From: Agelas oroides
Lineage: Eukaryota; Porifera; Demospongiae; Agelasida; Agelasidae
DNA length: 64,000 bases
Direction: 5' to 3'
NCBI GenBank assembly: GCA_949130485.1
Contig: OX422197.1
Span: forward strand, 2,982,205 to 3,046,204
Part shown: positions 20,231 to 32,729 of the stretch, in pieces
Layout: each line of letters begins with the position of its first letter
How positions within the stretch are numbered: position 1 is the first letter of the stretch
Notes under the pieces: model-generated
Seen by the model: only the letters and a program-made list of their open reading frames with translations
Databases searched by the model: none
Told to the model about the DNA's origin: nothing
Translations under genes and position numbers: made by a program

Positions 20231-23200
20231 ATGCAGCTGTGGTGGATACTTCAGGGATGTCTGCTTCCCATTGTTTTGCAGGGGACACTCACCTGTCTGC
20301 CACTGATATTGTGTGCTTTGCTTCTGAGACTGTGTGTCATATGGGACAGGCTTCACAAGGTCACACTAAACACTTTAGCAGCTACACTGGGGCTATATGT
20401 GTTATGGTGGTACTATGGTAGTAGTGTGGTGTACTTCATGGTGCTGTGTGTGTTGGTGTATGTGGTGCTACGGGTGGTGAGAAGAAGGAGAGGTGTGGCA
20501 GTGGGTGCAGTGTCGTTGGCTTTCATTGCTTCCTGGTAGGTGCATATCATGTACATGTATGATAGGGGCCAGGTTCCTGCCTGTGGGGGAATTTCAGACA
20601 CTTGACTTTGCATGTCTTTCTGTGATGACTTCTTGTCAATGTTGCAGGTGTTTTTTTCTTTTGCAGCGAACTATTTCTTGCTACCGCAAGTGACTGGCAT
20701 AAAGTTAGAGGTAATCAACTACATTTGTTGTAACTTCAAGTGTAAGTTTGTGTGCTTTTTGTGCACTCAGTTAGGTGTTCCATCAACTGAGAAAGTACTA
20801 GCAATCATTACACACAACATGCAACCGACATATAGGAATGTGGCTACAATCACTGATGGAAAGAATGTTCTCACGTGCATGCTATGGGTTTGTTGGCTAG
20901 CTAGAAGTGGCTGCTTTTGTACTTTCTCCGGATGATTAATCATTACTGGCAACACCTGCCTTAGGGTCCTTCCTGGTGATGGTGATGAAGATGGTGTCCC
21001 TAGGTTTTGACCTGGAGGAACAGAGGGGGAGGGGAGGAGAGAGAAAACCACCAGTATTGTATGAGCTGCCTGACTTTATTGACTACACTAGCTACTGTGT
21101 CTTCCCTGCCACGACCATATTTGGACCCTTTGTTACGTTTGATGAACACTGCAAGTTTCTGAGACCTTCTTCATTGGTGAGCTGGTGAACAATAGACACA
21201 ACTCCTGTTCTTTTATTAGGTGGGGGAGGGGGAGGGGAAGGGGGAGGGGAAGGGGGAGGGGAAGGGGGATTACAATACCTGTGCATGGAAGTGGGAGAGT
21301 GGCCCAAATGGCAGATGAGGAAGGTCTGGGGAACATTGTTTAATTGTGGGAATGATGTCAGAGGGACGCAAGGTGGATGCAGGAAGGTTAGAGCCCAATA
21401 GTGGCGTCTCGAATATCTAAAGCATCACACAATTATTAGCCTTCAAGCAACAAATGCTAGAGATTGAAGGTTTGGGAACAAAGTTGTGAGGTATCGGCAG
21501 TTTACTGGACAAGGAGCTACTGCTCAAAACTGAATGATGCTTGCAATAGACGCTCCGTCTGACTATGAATCTGAAGTGTTGCTCATTGCTCTTGGTTGTT
21601 TCAATGATCAGATTTTGGGACCATGCATCCATAATTAACTTCGGTGAAGACACATTGAGTACCTCTCTGTTCATGTTCTGTGGAATGCAGCTGTAGTCTA
21701 GTGCATTTAATCGCTTCACAGTTAGCAAGTCTGAACTGTTGACTGTTAAAGGAGTTCCATTGTACTCATTGGCATCAACTTTTGAACGTGGTTATGATTT
21801 ACGTACCAGTTTCTATAGTGCAGTGGCCTTGGCCTATCACTCCGTGCATCTTTTTGAACTGTAACCTAATACATTGTGGATGTGCATAAATAATACTTGC
21901 TTGGGACGGTGTCCCACTCTTAGTGCACACACATGAGGGCAAGCTATTATCTATTTTGTTTTCTCTTTCCTCTCCTCTTTCAGTAGAGCTGGTCGTGGCT
22001 GGTTCAGGTGCTCAGGAGCTTGCTGTCTTCAGTCGTGTGCCTCGGGATCTCGGTCTGTGTTGCTCCATTTCTCTTCAATGAGCCAGAGTGGAACAAGTAG
22101 GTCCCAGTACCCTTGAGTGAGAGAACAATCATTCTCTCCTGGTACTATGCGATACGACATTGTTACAGTTTTCAGGAGCAGAAAGCTCATGGTCACACAA
22201 ACTGCCTGTGACTGCCTTTCCTGATGATTACGTTCTTTGTACAACAATGGAGGGGCTCAGAGTTGTTAACCTAATAATTCTATTATTACACATCATGCAC
22301 TAGTAGCATCACAGAGCACGTATCATACCTGGAAACACATCATAATCAGGTCAGGGATTGTTCATTATATGCGTGGATTCTCGTACCAGTATGTGACTGG
22401 CATCATACCTGGAAATGTCAGGTTGAATTTATATGGGCTCACAATTAGGCACATACCATTTACCACTAGTATGGCAATGGGTATCATACCTGGCTGCAGG
22501 AGTCTTTGACTCTGATTATGCGGGCTCACAATCAGGGTAGTAGTAGTAGTAGTAGAATTTAATTTTTAGCAGGTAGTCCCTTCAACCTGGGGCTGATCTG
22601 CCAGGGAGTCCTGCATCTATATATGCACAAAGTAAACAACAACAACAACAAAGACACTACGAGTGATACAAGGAATAGGTAATTACACAGAACTTTAAAG
22701 TTAACATATAAACAGTACTGAACACATAATTATCGAGTTAGATAGCATTTACAGTATGCACAAAAACTAAAACAAAAAATAAATAAAAAAAAACAAATGT
22801 GGGTATATTACAAAATTGACTTAACACAAGTTCTAAAGGTATATTTGGAAGTAATGCCCTTAAAATCGCTTGGAAGGGAGTTCCAGTCCTTTGCTCCCAT
22901 AGGGTAGTATCATGTTGCACATATTACTTGCAGCTTTGTGGTAGATGCAAAAATGGATCTAACATGTTCTTAGATTGTAAGGTATACAGTAAGAAAGACA
23001 CTCTTTGTAACCATTTGGTTCTAAGCCCTTCAATTATTGTACCATCTCTTACCTACCTATCCACGCAACCGCACATGCACACCCATGCTTGTAGGTGGTT
23101 TGCAGCATACTCTGCGGCTGCCTCTTTCCGGTACAGCCACTACTTTGTCAGTTTCCTCTCTGAATGCTCTACGCTGGCAGCTGGCATTGGGTATCAGCCC

Positions 23201-26061
23201 CAGCCTGATGGATCACTCATATGGTGTGTCTCATAGCCTTTGAGATTGTGGGTATACAATGTAAACACTAGCCCTCCAGGTGCATCAATCTATACAGTAT
23301 CAGTGGTTTTCAATGTTACATCTCTACTGAACTTAGCTCACTCCCATTGGCTAGCCTGTCCTGAAGATTTTTTCAGGCTCTCATAGGAGTTGGGAAATGA
23401 GGCCATGATTGTATTGCGTGATGTTTAGCATGGGGTATGTCACACTAACAGATCTTTCAGTTCCTTACCATGTATGCGCATGTACCTTATTTCCGTACAT
23501 GTAACTAAGCTATTCGGTACTTTGGTCTCTATGCTTCCAAATTCACAGTAACTAAAAATAGCTGGAAGGAATCTGTATTCCCAGGCGGAAGGGTATTCCA
23601 GGCCTTTTACTAGTTTTTCACTACTGCAAGGAAAGTATAGGGGCCTACATTGCTCTATACCAGTCCTGTATATTGGAGGGTCACTGCATTGTGTTCTCCA
23701 GGTCGTCATTTCGAGTGGTACACCCTCTTGCGATCGAGCTGCCCCGCTCCCTTGGGATGGTTGTCACCCACTGGAATCTCCCCATGCACCTCTTCCTCAA
23801 GAACTGTGAGCTGGAGAAGTATACACACACATACCCTCATGTCTCCCCCGGGCAGACAATAATACCTGCAGCAAGCTCCATACTAATAGTGACCTAGCTA
23901 CACATGTACCTTGTGTCTGGGGTTGCCATCAAATGTCCAAGTAGTACCAGTGACTAGCCTCGTACCCAGGCTCCTCCCCATGCAGAAAAGACCCGCTTTT
24001 CTGCATGGGGAGGAGCCTGGGTACGAGGCTACCAGTGACAACGTTTGGGTATTCCAGAGTTCCTACTGTGTTGAGATATGGGACAAGTGCATTTCAATAT
24101 GTTGCTGATCAGGTCATGGACAACTTCAGATAAAGTATCTTCAACTGAGTGCCAAATAAACTGCTACATGAGTGAATACAGTGATTGTATTCTGATCTAA
24201 TATAGCACAGAGGATATCAACACAATATTAGGATAGTTCAAGCTCCAACTTGAAACTAGCAGTTAAAGGCCTTCACACCCTGAGGTATTGGATATGTAGA
24301 TTTACAATCTACGGTTGCATTGTGATTTAGTCTGTTAGGGTGGTAGCTTCCACTGGGTTTACCTTGTGCCATTCCTACACAGATGTATTTAAGCCTGCTC
24401 GCCTCACTGTGGGAAGATTCGGTGCCATCTTGATGACATACTTTTCCAGTGCCTTGCTACATGTGAGTGGGTGTACATGTAGCCTCGTACCCAGGCCACG
24501 CAGCCTGGGTACGAGGCTACATGTACATGTACAAGTCTAGTATGAACAACCAGTCATAAAGATGACATACATGTCTGTGTCCACCTCCAGGGGCTAAACT
24601 TCCAGCTGGCTGCTGTCCTCTTGTCCATAGGCGTCTATGCATACATTGAAAGTGGTAGGTCCATGTACATGACATGACTAGAATCATACTTTGTTCTAAC
24701 TTGTGTGGGTGGAACGAAGTTGCACCACTGCATAGCCAAGGTATACATGTAATCTCTCTGTGATATCCAAGAGAGGAAGCAACACAGACATAATGGTAAG
24801 ATAGAAATCAAGACCAGTTTGATGATATGAAGGAGGGCTGCCAATACACTGGATACTACATAGATTGTATGGGCCACATGTACCATAATGTGGCTCCTTC
24901 AGTGGTTCTGCCATGTGCTGCCCCTCAGCCACCATTGACATAGTCTCAAAGGAGCTCAGTTAACTTCACTCTCTTCTCCTCCATGCACATGTACATCAAC
25001 TGCAGTGTTACGCTACAAACTGAGTGAGAGGCTTGATGCATGCGTGCTAGATAGACCCTGTCCTGAAAACTGCAACCATCATCACAAACAGGTATAGTCT
25101 TCTTCATAGTAGAATTGGCACAACACAATTCTTTCTAAACCAGTTCTCCAAAATGCAGTAGCTCCTCTTGGCTGTTTGCAGTGCATGTAGCAAAGCATTG
25201 GTAGTGGGATCCACTGGGGGTTGTTAGGCCACCGACTAACTCCACCACAACCCATCCTAGTAGCCATTTTTATTGTGTTGTGGTATAAAAGCCTGTAATT
25301 CTTACCAGCATTGGCCATCTTCTGTGTTCCCAGGGAGTGTCGTGGGTGTTTCTGCTAAATGCTGGCTTCACCCTGCTAGCTATGTTTCACCTGGCCTACC
25401 TGGGACTGATGTTTGGAGGGCAGTCAGAAGAGGAGGCCAGTTTGGAGATACAGGTGGGTATAATGTACCAACTAACCCCCAAGCACAGGAAGCACATTGA
25501 TCAATTTTCTCCTTCAAACAAGGGTGGTTTAGAGCGACTGTGTAATAGGACTTGATGAGCATATGGTGTATATTTTCAGTCTCATACCCAAGCTTCCGCC
25601 CCAAGCTCTGTACACACCTGCAGTACACTAAAGTAGGAGGAAGTCTGGTGCTAGCTGGTAAAATTGCATTGACATACATGAACATACATGTAAGCAATCC
25701 CGAGATGGCAGGGGCCTTTTGTTAACACATATGTGCACACACACACACACACACATGCATGCATGCGCACGCACGCACACATGTACCCACATGCACACAT
25801 GCACACACACACACACACACATACATGCACACACACGTGCACACACACACACACACACACACATGCACGTGCACACACACACACACACACACACATGCAC
25901 ACACGTACACATGCATACATGTACACACACATGCACACGTACACGCACACACACACACACAGGGCTACTCAATGATGCATACTCTGCGAAAGTGGGCCCA
26001 CCTCAACTTCCTCAGCCATTGGGTTGCCATGGTTACCTATCTTGTCTCCCGACTGCTCTAG
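20231..26061 (+). CDS. PORCN: Porcupine, Wnt palmitoleoyl transferase (MBOAT family)
   Basis: Multipass ER enzyme that attaches palmitoleate to a conserved serine of Wnt proteins, required for their secretion. Eleven exons: 20231-20535, 20667-20710, 20965-21176, 21987-22096, 23095-23223, 23702-23805, 24383-24462, 24591-24654, 25006-25091, 25334-25453 and 25963-26061. All phases agree and give 450 residues, close to the usual length. Family landmarks: SDWHKVRG near 115, [10 protein letters not shown] near 126, [10 protein letters not shown], then VVTHWNLPM (Asn about 292) and [15 protein letters not shown] (catalytic-type His about 328). The cysteine-rich [11 protein letters not shown] segment precedes the last membrane spans. 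Introns hold foldback MITEs, a G-rich tract and a CA microsatellite that directly forms the last acceptor. Confidence 0.95.
21221..21269 (+). repeat. G-rich tandem tract in PORCN intron 3
   Basis: About 49 bases of GGGGGAGGGGAA-type repeats on the plus (sense) strand, 45 bp after the donor of exon 3. Many runs of four or five G make a G-quadruplex in the pre-mRNA likely by sequence rule. Confidence 0.8.
23955..24030. mobile_element. TAGCCTCG foldback MITE with TSD, PORCN intron 6
   Basis: 76-bp hairpin; arms TAGCCTCGTACCCAGGCTCC and its complement are perfect. It is flanked by ACCAGTGAC at 23946-23954 and 24031-24039, a 9-bp target duplication. Confidence 0.9.
24480..24519. mobile_element. 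Minimal 40-bp TAGCCTCG foldback
   Basis: Only the two termini remain (TAGCCTCGTACCCAGG and complement, with a short loop). It begins 17 nt after the donor of PORCN exon 7, and the neighbouring ACATGTACATGT prolongs the palindrome. Confidence 0.85.
25735..25962. repeat. CA-rich microsatellite ending at an acceptor
   Basis: About 228 bp of CACACA mixed with CATGCACACG variants in PORCN intron 10. The acceptor AG at 25961-25962 is the continuation of the CA run, so the last intron has a CA tract in place of a typical polypyrimidine tract. Repetitive H/T and C/V ORFs here are artefacts. Confidence 0.9.
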
Positions 26062-26180
26062 CTACATGAAGAATTACTACATGAACACATCAACACTCTC
26101 AGCATTACATCATCAGGCATCACTGTACAGACACCATCGTTTTTTGTTTATTTGTTGGGCCAAAACGTGACAGACAGACA

Positions 26181-26564
26181 AAAAGTTGTTGGCAATTTTC
26201 AGAATCAACCATGCTGCTGATTAATAATGGTTTCATTGTTATTACAGTACCGTATTTCTGTTTTTACCCAGCTGAACACCTGTACAACACCGAGCAGCAG
26301 CTGTTCAAAAGACTAAAGAGATTTTGCCAAAGACCTCAGCTTGCAAGATGTGCAGCCACCAAGGTAAGAGAAGTGACTCCGTGGTACTCCAAGCCATTTA
26401 AGGAAATTGGAAACATGTTTAACAGCAACTAAAATTATCTCTAAGGTACACTGCCAGGGCTTTTCACAAACAAAAACTGGACAGTGGGAAGGCCTGGGAG
26501 TGAGGCAAAAGTTATTGGCAAAAGTTGTTGGCAATTTTCAGAATCAACCATGCTGCTGATTAAT
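26181..26564. repeat. 44-bp direct repeats around the inverted exon copy
   Basis: AAAGTTGTTGGCAATTTTCA and the following 24 bases occur identically at about 26182-26225 and 26521-26564. They enclose the plus-strand copy of the GTDC1 last exon. AATAAA at 26604-26609 could polyadenylate PORCN. Confidence 0.85.
26272..26432 (+). pseudogene. Inverted duplicate of the GTDC1 terminal exon
   Basis: Plus-strand copy of the last exon of the neighbouring minus-strand GTDC1 gene, including its intron acceptor (ACCCAG at 26266-26271). The first 95 coding bases differ from the in-gene exon (27000-27097) at one position. This copy stays open past the point where the in-gene copy stops, and encodes REVTPWYSKPFKEIGNMF before TAA. 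That tail fits the conserved C-terminus of the family (a Glu-hydrophobic-x-Pro-aromatic pattern). The inverted arms extend over about 26240-26506 and 26842-27117. It is orphaned here, with no upstream exons on this strand, so it is called a pseudo-exon, although it preserves the better reading frame. Confidence 0.8.
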
Positions 26565-26999
26565 GGTTATTGCAGGCAAAGCTTTTTCTACTTTTGTATT
26601 AGCAATAAAAAGCTGGGGGATTAAGACATTCCCTGGGGCCGTGGTGCTACTAATAACTCGACATATAAATATGTATACTATCGATCACAATTGATGAATG
26701 TTGTACAGAACATGCACACAAGACATGGCTACCTATGATTGTGATGTAAAGCTTTTGAGTACTTGTTCTTGAGACTGGTCCAGGTAAACTGAGCCAAGTT
26801 GATCTGTAAACAGAGCAGAGTAAAGTAAAATGTGTAGCTAGCCTCACTCCCAGGCCTTCCCACCGACCAGTTTTTGTTTGTGAAAAGGCCTGGCAGTGTA
26901 CCTTGCACCTTAGACATAATTTTAGTTGCTGTTAAATACGTAGAAACATGTTTCCAATTTCCTTAAATGGCTTGGAGTACCACGGAGCCACTTCTCTTA

Positions 27000-29900
27000 C
27001 TATACCTTGGTGGTTGCACATCTTGCAAGCTGAGGTCTTTGGCAAAATCTCTTTAGTCTTTTGAACAGCTGCTGCTCGGTGTTGTACAGGTGTTCAGCTG
27101 GGTAACAACAGAAATACTGTGAAACTATAACAGTTTAAAGTCAGACATTCAGTTTCTATGTACCAGGATAGAGTTCAGGGTAGACAAGCCGGTTCGGACA
27201 GAGAGGGTAGCAGCCACGGAGAGTAGCTTCAAGCCTGGAGAGATGTATGGCAACTCATGATTAGTATAATGTAGTGGCTAGTCTATATAGTGTCCAATAG
27301 CAGCAAAGTTTGGGATAGGAGCAGTTCAGATCAAACATCACTGTGCTGTGTGTGTGTATGGGGTATACCCACGGTCGGAGAATTCACTATACGGACCCTC
27401 CTGCATGTGCGGAAAAGGTCTGGTGTTCTGAGTGACTTTGTTGTCAAATGGGAAATGTGAAATCTGGTGCTCAAGCTTCCTGACAAGACACAGTTCATTT
27501 ACTGCTGTACGGTATGCTTTACAAAAGGTCAAAAAGTGGCTGCAAGGTTTCTTGAGGCAAGTTCTTTGATTTAATGATAATTCTCCAATCAATCTGATTT
27601 GAGCTGACAGTGACAGTGGGAACAGTCAGTGACAACAGTGACTGACAGTGACCCCCACCCCACGTGACAAGCAAACTCAGACCCTCTTTCACACGGGCGT
27701 GTGTGAGAGGGTCTGGGGCTGGTATGACACTAGGCTTTTCGATACATCAGTTAATGTAACAGTTGGGGAACTCACAACACGCAGACACTCACATAGCCAC
27801 ACCAAAGAATTCGTGCTTGGCAGTGGACACGACCACATCAGCCTGTTGCAGCACCCTCCAGTACTCATCCCTGGGTACATGGCCTCTTTGTAACACTCTG
27901 CATCCCAGCTTGGGAAGTGTATGCTCAAAGGAAGCTGGAAGGTGCATGGAACCATGGATTCAGTCTGCAAAAGACTTAACCCGTGATACATACAGGTTAT
28001 ACCATGCAGGATAGATTTCAGGGTAGACAAGCCAGTTTGGGCAGAGAGGGTATAACAACAATGATGTACTGTAGGCTTGAGTCTCCACCTATATTATACA
28101 GTAAGCTCTTGTTCCTAGGCTCTCATGCAGGTGTATCCTCATTCCCAGGCCATAAGAAAATGGCCTGGGAATGATACTAATGCAGAAGAGGAGAGAAATC
28201 CTACCCTGCAGAGAGTGTGAAAACAAGACTAAGGATGTAAGTGTCCATGGACTCAAATGTTTTTGACTTCCATGCTGAAATTAAAGAGAAGGACATAACA
28301 AAAAGAGGCCTAGACAATCTTCATGATGTGTACTTGACTTACCACTTCTTGTCATTGATCAACTACCTACCTGGAATATCACTGGTATGTGCTCCTAATA
28401 TTGACACACAGAACTCCAACCCTGCATCCATCAGCTTCATCAATATTGAACAAAACTCATCTGGACCTTTATCATGCTCCCTGTGTGCCAAAAAATGCAA
28501 ACATCTGATGGTGAAGAACGCTTGTGTAGCCTTGCATGTTCCCAGGTCACAACCGATGCAGCTTTTAGTCACTTTCAGTATGGACTAACTTCATCATTTG
28601 CGCAGTGACAATCCTCTTTGATTATAGGCCTGCCTTTTTCAGGGAGATGTAGTGCATTCACATGCATGCAGCGCTACACTTGCATGCAGAGCCTGAAACA
28701 CAGCAGCATGACAGTAGGGTACATTACTTCTGTACTACATATCAATCTACACATACCCAGGCTTCCTATAGTCTCGTTCCCAGGCCTTGCGCATTCATCA
28801 CTTGCAGTACGAAATTCTGTGTGAATTTCGTACTGCATGCAAGTGATGAAAGTGCAAGGCCTGGGAACGAGGCTAGGCTTCTAACCCCACTGTGTTTCAT
28901 CTGCAATACCCACATTAGTACTACAAGTAACACATGAAAGTAGCCTCGTTCCCAGGCCTACCCCGTTTTTGTTCTTCGGTTTGCGTTCAGTATAATACAC
29001 GGATATACTATATTATACTGAACGAAGAACAAAAAACGGGGTAGGCCTGGGAACGAGGCTAACATGAAAGCACAGGGTTGCCTACCATCTGTGGGGCCAG
29101 AGGATGTGCAGAGGAGCAGTCACAAATCCAGATGTGGAAGTAGCTGCAGATTTATTAGCAAGTTGCCTGGTTACTCCAGGCAGAGTCAGTACAGTGTGAT
29201 CTTCCTGGGCTCTCTTCATCTTATCACAAGATCTTTTGTCATCCTCACTTGCAGTCAGTTCTTTGCGAACACCTGCATCCACAGCATCATCAGAGTAGAC
29301 TTTGATAGCACCTTCAGAGCCTTCGTGTGGTGAATACCCATCAAAAACTAAGCCTTCATCATTCACCTCTTCAGATGATTGCTCCCAAGATTCACTAATG
29401 CACTGACTTGTCTTTAAATCTGTGGTTTCTGCTTTGGGTAAGATGCTGCTCAGAGACGATGTTTCATCAAATTGATCAGCAACAGCTGCTCCTAAAACTC
29501 CTTTATGTGGTGAGCAGACTTTATCAATGGACTGTGGTATCTCTACTGGGTAGTAAAGCACAGAGCACTTAGGTTTGATCCGCTCTGCCAGTCCTTTGGG
29601 GCGGTAGTCTGGCATCAGATGGAGGTATGAATCAATGGTGTTGAGGAATGACATCATGTTGAAATGGGAATTGAACAGGATGGCATCCGCCACAAGACTA
29701 CAATAAGTGTGAAAGTGCAACTAGAAAAACATAGGATCTACTCACACAGATATAATAAGAATGCAAAACTGGTAAAAAAAATATGTGAACCAATACCAAT
29801 GTTGGAGATGACACATTGGATTTTTGTGAGGGCCTAGGAATGAGGCTAACTAATTTACCAAAGGCATGCCAATATAAGTAACCACCGTAAGGTATAAAAT

Positions 29901-30533
29901 GCCTACCAAGAGATGATCTGGTTGTATCCATATTGAAAGTCTCTCTCCTGCTGCTTCCTCACTGGGTAGACTAGTTGGTTCTCATGGAAATACAGCACTT
30001 TGTGGAGCCGGGCAAGGTCTGGCCGCAGAGAAACCATCTCACACAGATTCAGCACACTGCTAGCAAACAAAGTCCTATCAGTAAACATCAAAGAACATTT
30101 TCCATTTAACCCTGATAGGATGACTACATCTTAAGTGGGTCCCAGAGCTTGAGGATGTAATTCTGAAGAATTAGAAACTGCACAAAGCTGAGAACTGAGG
30201 TGCATGTAGCAGGCCTGTGGATCATCATCACTGACTAAATCAGTGGAGATTTTAGCTCACTGTTGGCCAATGGTAGCCTGCTTTGCCTAGCATGTATTAA
30301 TATAAGGATACTGCTGAGGTGCAGTCTTCCTACAATCCTGTGTCAGCTCACTGATAGCTGTCACGGTGTGGTATGTTTATGGCAAAGTGCAGAGCAGAGA
30401 CCCTTGTCCTCCAGTGCCACTTTGTGGGCGGCAGGGTGAACAACTCTCCACCAAACTCAAACAGCAGCAAGTCTACCAGCTGCCGGTGGGAGCCGCCATA
30501 GAAGGGCTCTATGAATAAGATCCTCTTCATCAC
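27000..30533 (-). CDS. GTDC1: GTDC1/QTMAN, queuosine-tRNA mannosyltransferase
   Basis: Glycosyltransferase family 4-like enzyme, known in animals as the mannosyltransferase for queuosine in tRNA-Asp. Seven exons: 30352-30533, 29907-30074, 29086-29697, 28371-28480, 27793-27934, 27164-27234 and 27000-27097, phase-consistent, about 460 residues. N-terminal domain: ILFIEPFYGGSHRQLVDLL, KWHWRTRVSALHFA, LYFHENQLVYPV and ERDFQYGYNQI. A long acidic insert follows in exon 3. The C-terminal catalytic half has ILWPHRWEHDKGPDEF, VVVSTAKHEFFGVAMLEA and YPLCPNRLVYPELYP. The last exon ends abruptly at TAG after ATTKV because of a 5-bp insertion relative to the inverted copy at 26272, removing about 20 conserved residues. 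Assembly error, polymorphism or true truncation are all possible. Confidence 0.92.
28769..28875. mobile_element. TAGYCTCG foldback MITE in GTDC1 intron
   Basis: 107-bp hairpin with family ends and inner arms CACTTGCAGTACGAAATT. The flanks (GGCTTCCTA and GGCTTCTA) look like an imperfect target duplication. Confidence 0.8.
28941..29061. mobile_element. TAGCCTCG foldback MITE with perfect 9-bp TSD
   Basis: 121-bp hairpin with about 55-bp arms (TAGCCTCGTTCCCAGGCCTA onward). It is flanked by ACATGAAAG at 28932-28940 and 29062-29070. It ends 24 nt from the donor of GTDC1 exon 29086-29697. Confidence 0.92.
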
Positions 30534-30561
30534 TTCACCCAGACATGCCAGAGAAGGATCC

Positions 30562-30618
30562 TAGTTTGGTTCCCAGACCCTTCCTGTATGGGCGGGGCGA
30601 GATCTGGGAACCAAACTA
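30562..30618. mobile_element. Variant foldback (TAGTTTGGTTCCCAG) upstream of GTDC1
   Basis: 57-bp hairpin with ends TAGTTTGGTTCCCAGACC and complement, 29 bp upstream of the GTDC1 start codon. It therefore lies in the promoter or 5' untranslated region. Confidence 0.7.
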
Positions 30619-31646
30619 TGCTGGGCTGTGATCTCGGCGACCATAATGCTGCGACGCAGCGCGACCGGCTGTCATCTCTAATAATCAGAATAAACGATGA
30701 CGTGTAAGAATTTTTATAGCGCCACGTGGTTGTTGACTGCCGGGGGTGTTGCCACAGGTTGTGCAAGAGTCTTATTTTTCTACCAGGTACCCCGAAGGAC
30801 ACTGGTGTTGTACTATACAAGAATTCAGATTGTGGTGAGTTTTTATGCTGTCAAGTGTCGTTGTGAGAGAATAGTATCCCGTTATTCAGTACATTGTGTG
30901 CCAAAAGGATGACATTTCGTTGGCCCCATCCTTAACTGTTTTCTTTCTTTACTGCCTCACTGTATTATAGTTATCTCCGTGGAAGTCTTACAATAGTTTT
31001 ATCATAGGATTGTCACTTGTAACGTACTATGTCGCCTGTTGAAGTGTTCCCAACTGGTATCAAAAGCTTAGATCGGCAAAAATTATGTGTAGTTGATTGT
31101 CAAAATGTGTGCTTGATTGTCCCTTTCCGAAGTTCTTGATTGCTTGATTTACAGTGGTTCAAGGTAGCCGTGCCTCCTTAGTATTGTTGACTCCTTGATT
31201 TTGCCATTTGAAGGTCACTTTGATCAACTTTCAAAGGATGCTGATCACTTGATTCCATTTTTGATCTCGGTTGCAAGCACTTTTGCACAAGACATGTGTT
31301 TGTCTATAGACCTAGACAGTGTAGCTTTCACAAGAAGTTTTGTCGTGCTCATTGTTGGGACAGAAATATACCAGGGGTATTGTACTGTATGGTTGAATGC
31401 TGCTCTGGAAGGCTTTAAAAGGGAAAAGCTATCATGCTAAATAGCCATACATCAGGTATATGTGTAGCTTGGAGACTTCTGAGATAACCACTAGCTTCCT
31501 AGTTGTTTCACTAAACTCGTCTTTGATGGTAAACCTTTCTGTTCCTTCAAGGAGTGTGTTGGAATTTCCAGTGATTGTTTTGGGCATCACCAAAATTGGT
31601 GAGGTCAGATTTATCTGACAGGATAGGAAGGCATGCTCCATGGAGC

Positions 31647-32211
31647 TAGCCTCATTCCCTGGCCTTCCCACCATCCAGTTTTTGATCGCTTGTAGTATGC
31701 AAACATGGAGGAGGAAGGCCTGGTCCATTTTATCACGTGAATGATGTCAGTGTCTACTTAGGTACATGGAGGGGGGTCCCCCGTCGAAAGAATGAGTTCG
31801 AGGCCTTATCTTATAGTTTCTGCCCCAAGTGCTGGAGTTTCAAACATTTACAAAGTGGAAAACATACCACTCCTGGTTTAAAGTGAAGAATGCGTGCATG
31901 AAATGCATTCGTTCAATGGCCCCCTCCGTCTACCTAGGTAGACGGAGGGGGCCCCCATCGAAAGAATGAGGTTGAGGCCTTATCTTGTAGTTTCTGCCCC
32001 AGGAGTTTCGAACATTCGCGAAGCAAAAAATGTACCGCTCCTGGTTCAAAACGAAGAATGCATGCGTGAAATGCGTTCTTATGATGGCCCCCTCTGTCTA
32101 CTTAGGTAGACACTGACGTCCTTCACGTGATAAAATGGACAAGGCCTCCCCCCTCTGATTTTGTATACTGCAAGTGAGCTGGACGGTGGGAAGACCTGGG
32201 AACGAGGCTAC
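31647..32211. mobile_element. Composite foldback element with internal tandem duplication
   Basis: Outer ends resemble the TAGCCTCATTCCC family. Inside, CCATTTTATCACGTGAATGA (31726) is mirrored by TCACGTGATAAAATGG (about 32125), and TCTACTTAGGTA occurs near both edges. Between them two tandem copies of about 165 bp (starting GTCGAAAGAATGAG and ATCGAAAGAATGAG) surround a perfect central palindrome, CCGTCTACCTAGGTAGACGG. Confidence 0.75.
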
Positions 32212-32389
32212 CAAGGAGGTACTAGCTAGCATCTGGCAATGTGACATGTTTGCATGTGCATTCTGACCTTATGGCCTAGGTGGGGTGCCTACATTGTTAT
32301 ATGTGATAGAACAAGTTGGTAAGCCAAAAGTATGCACTTTGCTCTCCTTGTGACCTTCTTCTCCTCCTTCGTTTTTGCCTGCCATACAC

Positions 32390-32690
<301 letters not shown>

Positions 32691-32729
32691 CCTTTTGGTC
32701 CCTTCCTCCAATGGCAAAACAGGAGCAAG

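Noticed and set aside
25628-25975. Long ORFs of alternating C/V or H/T residues
   Set aside because: They are translations of CA/TG microsatellites on either strand, with no conservation or splice context.
26211-26432. Independent plus-strand gene with a glycosyltransferase-like end
   Set aside because: It is an inverted copy of one GTDC1 exon including its intron acceptor, with no other exons on that strand.
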